NCBI RefSeq assembly: GCF_008373755.1
Contig: NZ_VUJV01000004.1
Span: forward strand, 106,314 to 170,313
DNA length: 64,000 nt
Origin: Nocardioides humilatus
GTDB taxonomy: Bacteria; Actinomycetota; Actinomycetes; Propionibacteriales; Nocardioidaceae
Direction of reading: 5' to 3'
The notes below the pieces were generated by a model. That model was given only the letters and a program-made list of their open reading frames with translations, did no database searches and was not told where the DNA came from. The position numbers were made by a program, and so were the translations under genes. Shown piece by piece: positions 52,308-62,484 of this stretch (positions are counted from its first letter, which is position 1; each line of letters opens with the position of its first letter).

Positions 52308-52952
52308 GTGGCGACCACAGCAACGGCATCCCTTCCGGCCTCCCGCCTGCACGGCCAGCACGACCGACCCAGCATGGTCGCCGTCGGCACGATCATCTGG
52401 CTGTCCAGCGAGCTGATGTTCTTCGCGGCACTGTTCGCGTCGTACTTCACGATTCGCTCGGTCAGCGAGGACATGTGGGCGGCCAACACCGACCTGCTCA
52501 ACGTGCCCTTCGCGTCGATCAACACCACGATCCTGGTGCTGTCGTCGTTCACCTGCCAGCTCGGCGTCTTCGCCGCCGAGCGCGGTCAGGTCGGGCGCAC
52601 GGGCTCGCTGCTCAACGCCAAGGGCTGGGGCCTGCGTGAGTGGTTCATCGTCACCTACATCATGGGCGCGATCTTCATCGGCGGACAGGCGCTCGAATAC
52701 GCCGAGCTCGTGCACGAGGGCGTCACCATCCCGCACGACGGCTACGGCACGATGTTCTACCTGACCACCGGCTTCCACGGCATCCACGTGACCGGCGGTC
52801 TCATCGCGTTCCTGTTCGTTCTCGGTCGCACCTACCTGGCCAAGCGCTTCACCCACGAGCAGGCCGTCAGCGCGATCGTCGTGTCCTACTACTGGCACTT
52901 CGTCGACGTGGTGTGGATCGGTCTGTTCGCCACGATCTACCTGGTCAAGTGA
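52308..52952 (+). CDS. ctaE: Cytochrome c oxidase subunit III
   Basis: A 214-residue subunit with five helices: [95 protein letters not shown] and [23 protein letters not shown]. It is the short, actinobacterial form. It assembles with CtaC and CtaD in the aa3 oxidase and is a contact point in the bc1-aa3 supercomplex. The GTG start at 52308 agrees with family length. It leads the ctaE-qcrC-qcrA-qcrB unit. Confidence 0.96.
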   Translation: MATTATASLPASRLHGQHDRPSMVAVGTIIWLSSELMFFAALFASYFTIRSVSEDMWAANTDLLNVPFASINTTILVLSSFTCQLGVFAAERGQVGRTGSLLNAKGWGLREWFIVTYIMGAIFIGGQALEYAELVHEGVTIPHDGYGTMFYLTTGFHGIHVTGGLIAFLFVLGRTYLAKRFTHEQAVSAIVVSYYWHFVDVVWIGLFATIYLVK

Positions 52953-52984
52953 CCCGTCCCGCTCCGGATAAGCAAGGACTGAAT

Positions 52985-53860
52985 GTGCGCCTCCTGAACC
53001 GCTCCGCCGGCCGCCTCTCGCGGCACCGTCGCGGACCGCTCGCCGGCCTCGCCGTGCTTCTGCTCGGGCTGCTGATGACCGGCGGTCTCTACGCCGCGTT
53101 CGCGCCGGCCCAGGCCGACTCGACCCAGAGCCAGGAGGACCTCGTCAAGGAGGGCCGCGAGCTCTTCCTCGTCGGGTGTGCCTTCTGCCACGGCCAGAAC
53201 GGTGAGGGCGTCCTCACCCAGGACGGCTCGCAGTACGGCCCGGCCCTGACCGACGTCGGCGCGGCCGCCGTCGACTTCCAGGTCGGCACCGGCCGCATGC
53301 CGATGGCCCAGCCCGGCGTCCAGGTGCCGCGCAAGGAGGTCGTCTACACCGACGACGAGATCGATGCCCTCGCCGCCTACGTCGCGAGCCTCGGCACCGG
53401 TCCCTCGGTGCCCGACGCCGAGCTGTACGACCCGGACACCCTGTCCGAGGAGGAGTACGACGACTACGTCACGCGGGGTGGCCAGATCTTCCTGGCCAAC
53501 TGCACCGCGTGCCACAACTTCGAGGGCTCCGGCGGCGCCATGCCGCGCGGCGGCTTCGCCCCGAACATCCGTGGCGTCGACCCGAAGCACATCTACGAGG
53601 CCATGCTCACCGGCCCACAGTCCATGGACACGTTCTCCGACGGCAACATCCCGCCGGACGACAAGAAGGCGGTCATCGCCTACCTCGACACGCTCAACGA
53701 GCAGCCCAACTACGGCGGTTTCACGCTGGGCAGCCTCGGGCCCGTGAGCGAGGGCATGATCGCGTGGCTCATCGGGATCGGAGGCCTGGTCGGCTTCGCG
53801 ATCTGGGGCGCCGCGCAGACGACGCGCACGACGGAGAAGAAGGACGGGGCCGACGCGTGA
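52985..53860 (+). CDS. qcrC: Diheme cytochrome c subunit of cytochrome bc1
   Basis: A 291-residue protein with an N-terminal signal-anchor (GPLAGLAVLLLGLLMTGGLYAAF), two heme-binding C-x-x-C-H motifs (LVGCAFCHGQNGEG and ANCTACHNFEGSGG) and a C-terminal membrane anchor (GMIAWLIGIGGLVGFAIWGA). In actinobacteria QcrC carries electrons straight to the aa3 oxidase, replacing soluble cytochrome c. AAGGA lies seven bases before the GTG at 52985. Its stop overlaps the qcrA start. Confidence 0.95.
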   Translation: MRLLNRSAGRLSRHRRGPLAGLAVLLLGLLMTGGLYAAFAPAQADSTQSQEDLVKEGRELFLVGCAFCHGQNGEGVLTQDGSQYGPALTDVGAAAVDFQVGTGRMPMAQPGVQVPRKEVVYTDDEIDALAAYVASLGTGPSVPDAELYDPDTLSEEEYDDYVTRGGQIFLANCTACHNFEGSGGAMPRGGFAPNIRGVDPKHIYEAMLTGPQSMDTFSDGNIPPDDKKAVIAYLDTLNEQPNYGGFTLGSLGPVSEGMIAWLIGIGGLVGFAIWGAAQTTRTTEKKDGADA

Positions 53861-55026
53861 CCGACGACAACACCATCGAGCCGGCCGGCGACCACGGTCA
53901 CGGCCACGGGGGCAACGGCGTCCCCGACGAGCCGATCGCCAACCCCGGTCTGCCGGCCCACCTGCCGCGGCCGACCGACGTCGACCCGCAGAAGGAGAAG
54001 CGGGCCGAGATCCAGGTCGCCGCACTGTTCGGCCTGTCCGCGATCTTCACGGTCCTCTTCGCGGTCTCCTACTTCACCTTGGACGTCGGCGACAACTGGA
54101 GCGTCTTCGACGTCCTCAACGTCGGCGGCTCGACCGTGGCTCTCGGCGGCACCCTGGGTCTCTCACTGCTGTTCATCGGCGTCGCGATCACCCACTGGGC
54201 GCGCAAGCTCATGGGCGACCACGAGATCGTCGAGATGCGTCACCCGGCCTACTCCGAGGAGGAGGACCGCCAGCGGGCCCTCAACGACCTCAAGATGGGC
54301 TTCGAGGAGACCGGCATCGCCCGCCGCCCGCTGATCCGCAACTCCGCGCTCGGCGCGCTCGCCCTGCTGGGCGTGCCCGCAGTGGTCATGCTCCGCGACC
54401 TCGGCACGCTGCCGGGTGACAAGCTCGAGCACACCATCTGGGGCCGCGGCGGCCAGAAGATCAAGAAGGTCGTCGACGGCAAGGAGGTGACCGTCACCGT
54501 ACCCCTGATGCGGATCTCGCGTGACGCGATCGGCACCCCGATCCTCGCCTCCGACCTCGAGACCGGTGACCTCGTCAACGCGCAGCCCGAGGTGCTCTTC
54601 AACCCCGAGCGCTACTCGGTGGAGCTGGAGGAGGTCGAGGGCGTCAACCTGCAGATCAACAAGAGCAAGGCGTCGCTGATCCTGCTCCGCATGGACCCCG
54701 CCGACATCAAGCCGGGCAAGGGCCGCGAGGACTGGGACGTCAACGGGATCGTCGCCTACTCCAAGATCTGCACCCACGTGGGTTGCCCGATCTCGCTCAA
54801 CGAGCGCACCACGCACCACCTGCTCTGCCCCTGCCACCAGTCGACCTTCGATCTCGCCGACTCCGGCAAGGTCGTGTTCGGCCCGGCCGGCCGGCCGCTC
54901 CCCCAGCTGCCGATCACCGTCGACGACCAGGGCTACCTGGTCGCACAGAGCGACTTCACCGAGCCGGTCGGACCGAGCTACTGGGAACGTGACTACGACC
55001 GCGACCGCTTTGCGGAGGATGACTGA
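53857..55026 (+). CDS. qcrA: Rieske iron-sulfur subunit of cytochrome bc1
   Basis: A 389-residue Rieske protein with the actinobacterial three-helix N-terminus (VAALFGLSAIFTVLFAVSYF, GGTLGLSLLFIGVAITHW, LGALALLGVPAVVML) after a His/Gly-rich acidic start. The C-terminal Rieske domain has both cluster motifs, SKICTHVGCPIS and LLCPCHQSTFDL, with the Pro loop GPAGRPLPQLP. It transfers electrons from menaquinol to QcrC. The GTG overlaps the qcrC stop by four bases and qcrB starts two bases after its stop. Confidence 0.96.
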   Translation: MTDDNTIEPAGDHGHGHGGNGVPDEPIANPGLPAHLPRPTDVDPQKEKRAEIQVAALFGLSAIFTVLFAVSYFTLDVGDNWSVFDVLNVGGSTVALGGTLGLSLLFIGVAITHWARKLMGDHEIVEMRHPAYSEEEDRQRALNDLKMGFEETGIARRPLIRNSALGALALLGVPAVVMLRDLGTLPGDKLEHTIWGRGGQKIKKVVDGKEVTVTVPLMRISRDAIGTPILASDLETGDLVNAQPEVLFNPERYSVELEEVEGVNLQINKSKASLILLRMDPADIKPGKGREDWDVNGIVAYSKICTHVGCPISLNERTTHHLLCPCHQSTFDLADSGKVVFGPAGRPLPQLPITVDDQGYLVAQSDFTEPVGPSYWERDYDRDRFAEDD

Positions 55027-55028
55027 CA

Positions 55029-56777
55029 ATGAGCGCTGACAACGGCCTCACCACGGGCAAGGTCGCGACCACCAACGGCACCGAGCCGGCTTCTCCCACG
55101 CGGAGCGCCAAAGCTGCCGGGGCTGTCGCCAACTGGGCCGACGACCGGCTGGGTCTCGCGAAGGCGACGAAGGGCATGTCGCTGCGCAAGGTCTTCCCGG
55201 ACCACTGGTCCTTCATGCTGGGCGAGATCGCGCTGTGGAGCTTCGTCGTACTGCTCCTCACCGGTGTGTTCCTCACCCTGTTCTTCGACCCGAGCATGAC
55301 CGAGGTGCAATACCAGGGGTCCTACGACCCGCTGCGCGGCGTGCACATGTCGCGCGCCTTCGCCTCGGCACTGGAGATCTCCTTCGACGTCCGCGGTGGT
55401 CTGCTCATGCGGCAGATGCACCACTGGGCGGCGATGATCTTCATCGGCGCGATGATGATCCACCTGATGCGCGTGTTCCTCACCGGCGCGTTCCGCAAGC
55501 CGCGCGAGGTCAACTGGATCATCGGCTGCCTCCTGCTGCTGCTCGGCACGATCGAGGGCTTCACCGGCTACTCGCTCCCCGACGACCTCCTGTCGGGCAC
55601 GGGCATGCGAGCGGCGGACGGCTTCATGAAGGCCAGCCCCGTCGTCGGCACCTACATGTCGTTCTTCCTCTTCGGAGGCGAGTTCCCGGGCGACCAGGTC
55701 ATCCCGCGGCTCTACTCGATGCACATCCTGCTCATCCCAGGCATCCTGCTGGCGCTGATCACCGCCCACCTGATCCTGGTGGTCTACCACAAGCACACCC
55801 AGTGGCCTGGGCCCGGCAAGACCGAGGACAACGTCGTCGGTCCGCCGCTGATGCCCATCTACATGGCCAAGGCCGGCGGCTTCTTCTTCATCGTGTTCGG
55901 CATGGTCGCCCTGCTGGGCGGTCTGTTCACGCTCAACCCGGTGTGGAAGTTCGGTCCCTACGACCCGTCGAAGGTGACCGCAGGTTCGCAGCCCGACTGG
56001 TACATGGGCTGGCCCGACGGACTGCTCCGGATCATCCCCGCGTGGGAGACCCACCTGTGGGGTCACACGGTGTCGTGGAACATCATGCTGCCGATCCTGA
56101 TCATGCCGCCGCTGATGCTCATGGTCCTGATCGCGTTGCCGTTCATCGAGGCGTGGGTGACGGGCGACAAGCGGGAGCACCACCTGCTCCAGCGGCCGCG
56201 CAACGCCCCGACCCGCACGGCTGTCATGGCTGCCCTGGTGACCTTCTACGGTCTCGCCTGGGCCGCGGGCGGCAACGACATCATCGCGATCAAGATGCAC
56301 CTCAGCATCAACCAGATCACGTACTTCATGCGGGCCGCGGTCTTCATCGGACCGGTCATTGCCTTCATCATCGCCCGGCGTTGGTGCATCTCGCTCCAGC
56401 GTCACGACGAGGGCAAGCTCTTGCACGGCTACGAGACCGGTGTCATCGTGCGGTCGCCCGACGGTGGCTACGCCGAGAAGCACCTGCCCATCAGCGAGAC
56501 CTCGGCCTACGTCCTCACGGCGCGTGACCGCGACGAGGTCTGGACCCCCAACGGCACCGCCGACGAGGCCGGCGTCGCCGCACCGGGCGGCAAGCTCGCC
56601 GAGGTGGCCGGCAAGGTCCGCGGCAAGCTCTCCGAGGCGATGTTCGCCGACAACGTGCAGAAGCCGACCGCCGAGGAGCTGCACGAGGGGCAGCACCACG
56701 CCGAGCACGAGCTGCACGAGCTCGAGGGTCAGATCGCAGCCGGTCCCAACAAGCACGGGTCCAGCAACGACCACTGA
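55029..56777 (+). CDS. qcrB: Cytochrome b subunit of cytochrome bc1
   Basis: A 582-residue cytochrome b. Heme-ligand helices are visible (LMRQMHHWAAMIFIGAMMIHLMRVF and SMHILLIPGILLALITAHLILVVYHKH), together with the quinol-site PDWYMGWPDG in place of PEW and a long hydrophilic C-terminal extension (about 455-582) typical of actinobacterial QcrB. It oxidises menaquinol and is the target of Q203-type inhibitors in mycobacteria. It ends the ctaE-qcrCAB operon ahead of a strong terminator. Confidence 0.96.
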   Translation: MSADNGLTTGKVATTNGTEPASPTRSAKAAGAVANWADDRLGLAKATKGMSLRKVFPDHWSFMLGEIALWSFVVLLLTGVFLTLFFDPSMTEVQYQGSYDPLRGVHMSRAFASALEISFDVRGGLLMRQMHHWAAMIFIGAMMIHLMRVFLTGAFRKPREVNWIIGCLLLLLGTIEGFTGYSLPDDLLSGTGMRAADGFMKASPVVGTYMSFFLFGGEFPGDQVIPRLYSMHILLIPGILLALITAHLILVVYHKHTQWPGPGKTEDNVVGPPLMPIYMAKAGGFFFIVFGMVALLGGLFTLNPVWKFGPYDPSKVTAGSQPDWYMGWPDGLLRIIPAWETHLWGHTVSWNIMLPILIMPPLMLMVLIALPFIEAWVTGDKREHHLLQRPRNAPTRTAVMAALVTFYGLAWAAGGNDIIAIKMHLSINQITYFMRAAVFIGPVIAFIIARRWCISLQRHDEGKLLHGYETGVIVRSPDGGYAEKHLPISETSAYVLTARDRDEVWTPNGTADEAGVAAPGGKLAEVAGKVRGKLSEAMFADNVQKPTAEELHEGQHHAEHELHELEGQIAAGPNKHGSSNDH

Positions 56778-56793
56778 GTCGCTAGCAACACGT

Positions 56794-56829
56794 AGAAGGC
56801 CCGCTCCCCCATCGGGGAGCGGGCCTTCT
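56794..56829. terminator. Strong terminator between qcrB and the L,D-transpeptidase gene
   Basis: A perfect 16-bp stem (AGAAGGCCCGCTCCCC, arms 56794-56809 and 56814-56829) with a four-base loop, followed by CGTTGTTC on the plus strand. It lies between convergent genes and can serve both. Confidence 0.88.
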
Positions 56830-56847
56830 CGTTGTTCTAGGGAGCGC

Positions 56848-58086
56848 TCAGAGCGCTGAGCCGTCCTTGTACTCCGACCACGGGATGTTCCAGTCGCCGT
56901 AGCCGTTGTCGGGCTCCATCGGGCGGTCGGTGCCGGTGTATTCGACGACGTCGCCGCGGCTCGACATGGAGTAGAGCCAGCCGGCGTTGTCGGTGCTCAT
57001 GCCCGTGCAGCCGTGCGAGACGTTGGCATAGCCCTGGGAGCCGACCGACCAGGGCGCGGCGTGGATGAACTCACCGGAGTAGGTCAACCGCATCGCCCAC
57101 TGGACGTCGTCGATGTCGTAGGCCTCCGAGGAGCCCGCGGGGATGCCCACGGTCTCGGAGTTCATCCGCTTGACGTCGAACTTCTCGATGATGACCTTGA
57201 CGCCCGAACGGGTCGTGAAGCCCGGCTTCCCGGTGGTGATCGGGATGGTGCGGATCAGGTCGCCGTTGGAGTAGACCTTCATCTGGTGGGTCTGGGCGTT
57301 GACCTTGTAGACGTGAGCGTCGCCGATGTGGAAGTCGACCTCGCGGTCCTCCTGGCCGTAGATGCCGTTGCCGGCAGCGACGCCGTTGATGTCAACATCG
57401 ACGCTCACGTCGGTGCCGGCCTGCCAGTAGGTCTTGGGCCGGTAGTGCACCTCGGTGTCGCTGAGCCAGTGCCAAGTGCCCTGCTGGGCCGGCGTACTGG
57501 TCACGTGGAGGTGACGCTCGAAGGCCGCCCGGTCGGTCACCGGGACGTCGAAGGTGACGATGACGGGCATGCCGATGCCGACGGTCTCGCCCGCGAGCGG
57601 CGCCACGGACGGATAGGTCTGCTGGTCGAGCGAGAGCGCCTGGGTCGTGAAGCTCGACGTCGCGTGCACGGTGTCACCGGAGGTGCCGGTCGCGGTCGAC
57701 TTCACCTGGTAGGTGACGCCGGGCTCGAGGCCGTCGCCGGCGGTCCAGCTGCTGCCGTCGGTCGCCAGCGTGCCGGGCAGCTCGACGCCCGACTGGGTCA
57801 CGGTCACCTTGGTCAGGACTGCGTCGGTCGCGGTCACCTTGAGCTGGGTGTCGACAGGGACGCCGGTGGCGCCCTTCTTCACGTTGGACTTGATGATCGG
57901 CTCGTCGACCGCAGCGGCGGTGGTCGCGTCCGAGCTCTCGTCGCCGTCGCCGATCCCGGCCTTCCCCATGGCGCCGTCTGCGGCGTCCTTGGCGGCACTA
58001 CAGCCGCTCAACAGCAAGGCGGTGACGGCGAGGCCGGCAAGGCCGCGATGAGACGCGGAGCGGGCGCGGGTCGGCAGGGCATGCAT
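56848..58086 (-). CDS. L,D-transpeptidase lipoprotein (LdtB-type)
   Basis: A 412-residue exported protein: lipobox LLLSGC (lipidated Cys29), two Ig-like domains (about 65-260, VDTQLKVTATDAVLTKVTVTQSG and similar) and a C-terminal YkuD domain with the catalytic motif VSHGCTGMSTDNAGWLY. It makes 3-3 cross-links in peptidoglycan on the outer membrane face of the cytoplasmic membrane. The fold order matches mycobacterial LdtMt2. It lies between two respiratory operons, with its own terminator shared with qcrB. Confidence 0.94.
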   Translation of the reverse strand: MHALPTRARSASHRGLAGLAVTALLLSGCSAAKDAADGAMGKAGIGDGDESSDATTAAAVDEPIIKSNVKKGATGVPVDTQLKVTATDAVLTKVTVTQSGVELPGTLATDGSSWTAGDGLEPGVTYQVKSTATGTSGDTVHATSSFTTQALSLDQQTYPSVAPLAGETVGIGMPVIVTFDVPVTDRAAFERHLHVTSTPAQQGTWHWLSDTEVHYRPKTYWQAGTDVSVDVDINGVAAGNGIYGQEDREVDFHIGDAHVYKVNAQTHQMKVYSNGDLIRTIPITTGKPGFTTRSGVKVIIEKFDVKRMNSETVGIPAGSSEAYDIDDVQWAMRLTYSGEFIHAAPWSVGSQGYANVSHGCTGMSTDNAGWLYSMSSRGDVVEYTGTDRPMEPDNGYGDWNIPWSEYKDGSAL

Positions 58087-58219
58087 GAGCGACGGGATCC
58101 TTCGGAGAGGGCGGGACGCGGCGTTTTTGCCGACTCCAAGAGGGTAACCCGGCCACCAACCGCGAAACGCACTCCCGCGCGTTGGCTAAATCACGCGTCT
58201 TCAGGACAACCAAATGCGA

Positions 58220-58256
58220 AAGCGGCGGCCGTCTGGAGTCCAGACCGCCGCCGCTT
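58220..58256 (-). terminator. Terminator of the ctaC-ctaD-ctaF unit
   Basis: Arms of 17 bases (AAGCGGCGGCCGTCTGG and its partner, 58220-58236 and 58240-58256) pair with one mismatch around AGT, 17 bases after the minus-strand ctaF stop. Confidence 0.82.
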
Positions 58257-58272
58257 CACGTCAAAGGCGAAC

Positions 58273-58689
58273 TCAGTGCGCGTGTTCTCCGCGGTAGTAC
58301 TCGAAGATCCAGCCGCTGAGGGCCAGCACGCCCAGAGCAGCGCCCAGGACGAGCATCCACCAGGCAGTGACGGCCAGGGCCAGCACGATGATGCCGAGGG
58401 TGCAGGCGCACCAGAACGGCCACCAGGAGTACGGCGGGAAGAACCCGAGCTCGCCCGCGCCGTCGGCGATCTCGCCGTCGAGGCGGTCCTCGGGACGCTC
58501 GTCCATCCGCTTCGCGTGGAGGCCGAGGTAGAGCGTGACCATCCCGACCAGCAGCGTGGTCATGACCAGCGCTGACGTGCCGGTCCAGTCACCGCCGTGG
58601 TCGCTGGCGTCGGTGATCAACCAGTAGGCGGGCGTCACCAGCACCAGGAAGACGGTGGTGATGCCGAAGAGCCAGGCTTCGACCTTCAT
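58273..58689 (-). CDS. ctaF: Cytochrome c oxidase subunit IV (actinobacterial)
   Basis: A 138-residue membrane protein with four helices (WLFGITTVFLVLVTPAYWLI, ALVMTTLLVGMVTLYLGL, WPFWCACTLGIIVLALAVTAWWM, VLGAALGVLALSGWIFEYY) and the conserved PPYSWWPFW segment. This is the small accessory subunit of the actinobacterial aa3 oxidase. Its ATG overlaps the ctaD stop by one base (TGATG), confirming a single operon. Confidence 0.93.
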   Translation of the reverse strand: MKVEAWLFGITTVFLVLVTPAYWLITDASDHGGDWTGTSALVMTTLLVGMVTLYLGLHAKRMDERPEDRLDGEIADGAGELGFFPPYSWWPFWCACTLGIIVLALAVTAWWMLVLGAALGVLALSGWIFEYYRGEHAH

Positions 58690-60383
58690 CAGGCGTCATC
58701 CTCCTTGGCGCCCGACACAGCGGCGGGCTGGGGCTGGGTGTCGAGCTCGATGGCGGCGATCTCCGGGTGGTGGAGGTCGAAGGCCGGCGACTCGGAACGG
58801 ATCCGCGGCAGCGAGGTGAAGTTGTGACGCGGCGGCGGGCAGCTGGTCGCCCACTCCAACGAGCGGCCCCAGCCCCACGGGTCGTCGACGTTGACGAGCG
58901 GTGAGTTGCGGCTCACCCACACGTTGTAGAAGAACGGCAGCATCGAGGAGGCCAGGATGAAGGCACCGATCGTCGACACCTGGTTGAGCGCGGTGAACCC
59001 GTCACCCGGCAGGTAGTCCGCGTAGCGCCTCGGCATGCCCTCGATGCCCAGCCAGTGCTGGACGAGGAAGGTCGTGTGGAAGCCGACGAACAACAGCCAG
59101 AAGTGGACCTTGCCGAGCCGCTCGTCGAGCATCCGACCCGTGAGCTTGGGCCACCAGAAGTAGAAGCCGGCGAACATCGCGAACACCACGGTGCCGAAGA
59201 CGACGTAGTGGAAGTGCGCCACCACGAAGTAGGAGTCGGACACGTGGAAGTCGAGCGGCGGGCTGGCCAGGATGACCCCCGTCAGACCACCGAAGAGGAA
59301 GGTCGTCAAGAAGCCGACCGACCACAACATCGGGGTGTCCATCCGCACGGATCCGCCCCACATGGTGCCGATCCAGTTGAAGAACTTCACGCCGGTCGGG
59401 ACCGCGATGAGGAAGGTCATGCCGGAGAAGAACGGCAGGTTGACCGCTCCGGTGACGAACATGTGGTGCGCCCACACGGCCACCGACAAGATCGCGATGC
59501 CCATCGTGGCGCCCACAAGGCCGATGTAGCCGAACAGCGGCTTGCGGCTGAAGACCGGCAGGATCTCGGAGATGATGCCGAAGAACGGCAGCGCGATGAT
59601 GTAGACCTCGGGGTGCCCGAAGAACCAGAAGAGGTGCTGCCAAAGGATCGCGCCGCCGTGGGACGGGTCGAACACGTGGGCGCCGAGCTGACGGTCGGCC
59701 TCGAGCGAGAGCAGCGCGCCGGCGAGCACCGGGAAGGCGATCAGGACGAGCAGGCTCGTGATGAGCACAGTCCAGGTGAACATCGACATCCGGAACATGG
59801 TCATGCCGGGCGCACGCATGCAGATGATCGTGGTGATGAAGTTGACCGCACCCAGGATCGTGCCGAGACCGGCCATCCACAGGCCCATGATCCACAGGTC
59901 GCCACCGACGCCGGGGCTGTTGATCGAGTCCGACAGCGGCGTGTAGGCGAACCAGCCGAACGAGGCGGCGCCGGACGGCGTGATGAACCCGGCCGCAGCG
60001 GTCAGACCGCCGAACAGGTAGAGCCAGTAGCTGAACATGTTGAGCCGCGGGAACGCCACATCAGGCGCACCGATCTGCAGCGGCATGATCGCGTTGCCGA
60101 AGGCGAAGAACAGCGGCGTCGCGAAGAGCAGCAGCATGATCGTGCCGTGCATGGTGAAGAGCTGGTTGAACGTCTCTTCGTTGACGACCTGGCTGCCCGG
60201 GTAGGCAAGCTCGGAGCGCATGAGCAGCGCCATGATGCCGCCGGCCATGAACCACAGGAGCGCGGTCGTGAAGTAGAGGTTGCCGATGACCTTGTGGTCG
60301 GTCGTGGTCATGACCCTGACCAGCTGCTGACCGAGCGGCTTGCGTCCGGTCACCTCCGCGGAGCGGGCGACGGTGGCAGTCAC
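58689..60383 (-). CDS. ctaD: Cytochrome c oxidase subunit I
   Basis: A 564-residue heme-copper oxidase core subunit with twelve helices. Signature stretches are [25 protein letters not shown] (heme a ligand His), [23 protein letters not shown] (CuB His and Tyr cross-link), [12 protein letters not shown] and [21 protein letters not shown] (heme ligands). It reduces oxygen to water while pumping protons. The start overlaps the ctaC stop by four bases. Unlike in M. tuberculosis, where ctaD lies elsewhere, it sits between ctaC and ctaF here. Confidence 0.97.
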   Translation of the reverse strand: MTATVARSAEVTGRKPLGQQLVRVMTTTDHKVIGNLYFTTALLWFMAGGIMALLMRSELAYPGSQVVNEETFNQLFTMHGTIMLLLFATPLFFAFGNAIMPLQIGAPDVAFPRLNMFSYWLYLFGGLTAAAGFITPSGAASFGWFAYTPLSDSINSPGVGGDLWIMGLWMAGLGTILGAVNFITTIICMRAPGMTMFRMSMFTWTVLITSLLVLIAFPVLAGALLSLEADRQLGAHVFDPSHGGAILWQHLFWFFGHPEVYIIALPFFGIISEILPVFSRKPLFGYIGLVGATMGIAILSVAVWAHHMFVTGAVNLPFFSGMTFLIAVPTGVKFFNWIGTMWGGSVRMDTPMLWSVGFLTTFLFGGLTGVILASPPLDFHVSDSYFVVAHFHYVVFGTVVFAMFAGFYFWWPKLTGRMLDERLGKVHFWLLFVGFHTTFLVQHWLGIEGMPRRYADYLPGDGFTALNQVSTIGAFILASSMLPFFYNVWVSRNSPLVNVDDPWGWGRSLEWATSCPPPRHNFTSLPRIRSESPAFDLHHPEIAAIELDTQPQPAAVSGAKEDDA

Positions 60384-61270
60384 TCGTCCTCTCCCTCAGT
60401 GTTGTTGAGGTCCTCGAGGACCGGGGTTTCGGAGTAGGCGCCGCCGACGACCGGCGCCTCGCTGACGTGGTCGGGATCTGCCGCGAGCTCGGCGAGGTAG
60501 GCCTCGTAGTCCGCCTGCGAGACGACCTTGACGTCGAACAGCATGCGCGAGTGGTAGGCGCCGCAGAGCTCGAAGCATTTGCCGGCGAAGGTGCCGGTCT
60601 CGGTCGTGGTGACCTGGAACTTGTTGTCGCGACCCGGGACGACGTCCATGCGCATCGCGAAGGCGGGCACGCCGAAGTCGTGGATCACGTCGGGGCTGTA
60701 GAGGTCGAACTCGATCGTGCTGTCGACCGGGAGCACCAGGAGCGGGCGGTCATCACCGGTGCCGGCGACGTAGACGTTGGTGCCGTCAGGCGTGTCCACG
60801 GAGTCGGGGTAGTTGAAGGTCCACTGCCACTTCTGGCCGACGACCTTGACCGTCACGTCGGGGTGCGGGTCGATCTCCAGCATGGTGTTCTGGACGCGCA
60901 CGGTGTGCGAGAAGAACACGATCACCATGATGATCGGGAAGATCGTGTAGAAGATCTCGACCGGCAGGTTGTAGCGCGTCTGCACCGGGACCTCGTCGTC
61001 GCTGCGGCGGCGGAAGTACCAGACCGCGCCGAGGATCAGAGCCCAGGTGACAGCGCCGGTCGCGAGAGCCGCGATCCAAGCGCCCTGCCAAAGGTCCAGG
61101 TTGTCCTGACCCTGCTTCGTCACGATCTCCGGCATGCCGAAACGGCCTGCCTGGGTTTCGTCGGAGCAGCCGGTCAGGCCCAGCGCGAGTACGACGACGC
61201 CGGCCAGGACGGTAGCGCGACGAAAACGCCGCGACGGTCCTGCCGTGCGCTCGGGGTGCCTCAAGCCCAC
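60380..61270 (-). CDS. ctaC: Cytochrome c oxidase subunit II
   Basis: A 296-residue lipoprotein: lipobox ALGLTGC, two helices ([22 protein letters not shown] and [21 protein letters not shown]), then the external cupredoxin domain with the CuA site [12 protein letters not shown] and [15 protein letters not shown]. It receives electrons from QcrC and passes them to heme a. I chose the GTG at 61270 because GAGAGGAAGG precedes it; upstream in-frame sequence is Arg/Ser-rich and unlike the family. It is first of the ctaCDF operon. Confidence 0.94.
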   Translation of the reverse strand: MGLRHPERTAGPSRRFRRATVLAGVVVLALGLTGCSDETQAGRFGMPEIVTKQGQDNLDLWQGAWIAALATGAVTWALILGAVWYFRRRSDDEVPVQTRYNLPVEIFYTIFPIIMVIVFFSHTVRVQNTMLEIDPHPDVTVKVVGQKWQWTFNYPDSVDTPDGTNVYVAGTGDDRPLLVLPVDSTIEFDLYSPDVIHDFGVPAFAMRMDVVPGRDNKFQVTTTETGTFAGKCFELCGAYHSRMLFDVKVVSQADYEAYLAELAADPDHVSEAPVVGGAYSETPVLEDLNNTEGEDE

Positions 61271-61374
61271 GAACGAGCCTTCCTCTCGAGGGTCACAACT
61301 CCTGCGAACACTAGCGGACCCGGGCCCCCGAGATCGCGCCGGGTCTGAAACGTGGCGCGGACTAGATTTAAGCC

Positions 61375-62484
61375 GTGACCGGCCCGCCTGGCTACCTCGA
61401 CACCGCGTCGGCGGAGCCTCTCCACCCCGCAGCACGCGAGACCCTGCTCGCTGCGCTCGAGCGGGGCTACGCCGATCCGCGCCGCCTCCACGGGGCCGGC
61501 CGCGACGCCCGCCTCCTCCTCGACAACGCTCGCGCGGTCGTCGCCGAGTGCCTGGGCGCGCGCCCGGACGAGGTCGGATTCACCGCGTCGGGCTCCGAGG
61601 CGGTTCACCGCGGCCTCCTGGGCCTGCTGGCCGCGGGATCGGGAGGCGGCATCGTGCACAGCGCCGTGGAGCACTCCTCGGTCCTGCATGCAGCCCAGTG
61701 GCACGCCTCCCCCGCGCATGTCTCGGTGGCCGTCGACAGCGCCGCCCGCGTCGATCTCGACGCCATGTCCACCGCCGCACGGCGACCGGGCGTCGGGGTG
61801 GTCGCGCTCCAGGCGGCCAACCAGGAGGTCGGCACGCGCCAGCCAGTCGACGACCTGGACCTGCCCGACGACCTGCCGCTCTTCGTCGACGCGGCCGCGG
61901 CGATCGGGCGCATGCCGCTCCCGACCCGCTGGTCGGCGTTGGCCGGGTCCGCCCACAAGTGGGGCGGACCGAGCGGGGTCGGCGTGCTCGTCGTACGCCG
62001 GTCGACGCGGTGGACGACGCCGTTCCCGGGCGACGACGGTCTCGACCACCTCGGCGCCTCGGTCCCGGCGGCTCTCGCGGCAGCTGCCGCGCTCCAGGCG
62101 GTGCTCGCCGAGCGCGAGGAGACCGCCGCTCGCCAGCACCGACAGGTCGACCGGATCCGGGCGTGTGCCGCGGCGCTTCCCGACACCGAGGTCGTCGGCG
62201 ACCCGGTCGAGCGGCTGCCGCACCTGGTCACCTTCTCGTGCCTCTACATCAGCGGCGACGAGCTCGTCACGGGCCTCGACCGGCGCGGGTTCGCCGTCGC
62301 CAGTGGCTCGGCGTGCACCGCGTCGACGCTGGAGCCGAGCCACGTGTTGGCCGCGATGGGTGCGCTGACGCACGGCAACGTCCGCGTGTCGCTGCGGCGC
62401 GACACGACCGACGACGAGGTGGAGCGCTTTTGCACGGCGGTGACCGAGCTGGTCACCGATATCCGGTCAGGCATCGGGCTGTGA
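61375..62484 (+). CDS. Cysteine desulfurase-family aminotransferase (class V)
   Basis: A 369-residue PLP enzyme of the IscS/NifS type: GYLDTASAEPLHPAARE start, FTASGSEAVHRGLLGLL, the PLP Lys195 in GSAHKWGGPSGVGVLVVRR and the persulfide Cys in ASGSACTASTLEPSHVL. It removes sulfur from cysteine. The downstream TusA-like gene overlaps its stop (GTGA), so sulfur is probably handed directly to that carrier. No Fe-S scaffold or tRNA-thiolation gene is adjacent. The GTG at 61375 matches the family start. Confidence 0.92.
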   Translation: MTGPPGYLDTASAEPLHPAARETLLAALERGYADPRRLHGAGRDARLLLDNARAVVAECLGARPDEVGFTASGSEAVHRGLLGLLAAGSGGGIVHSAVEHSSVLHAAQWHASPAHVSVAVDSAARVDLDAMSTAARRPGVGVVALQAANQEVGTRQPVDDLDLPDDLPLFVDAAAAIGRMPLPTRWSALAGSAHKWGGPSGVGVLVVRRSTRWTTPFPGDDGLDHLGASVPAALAAAAALQAVLAEREETAARQHRQVDRIRACAAALPDTEVVGDPVERLPHLVTFSCLYISGDELVTGLDRRGFAVASGSACTASTLEPSHVLAAMGALTHGNVRVSLRRDTTDDEVERFCTAVTELVTDIRSGIGL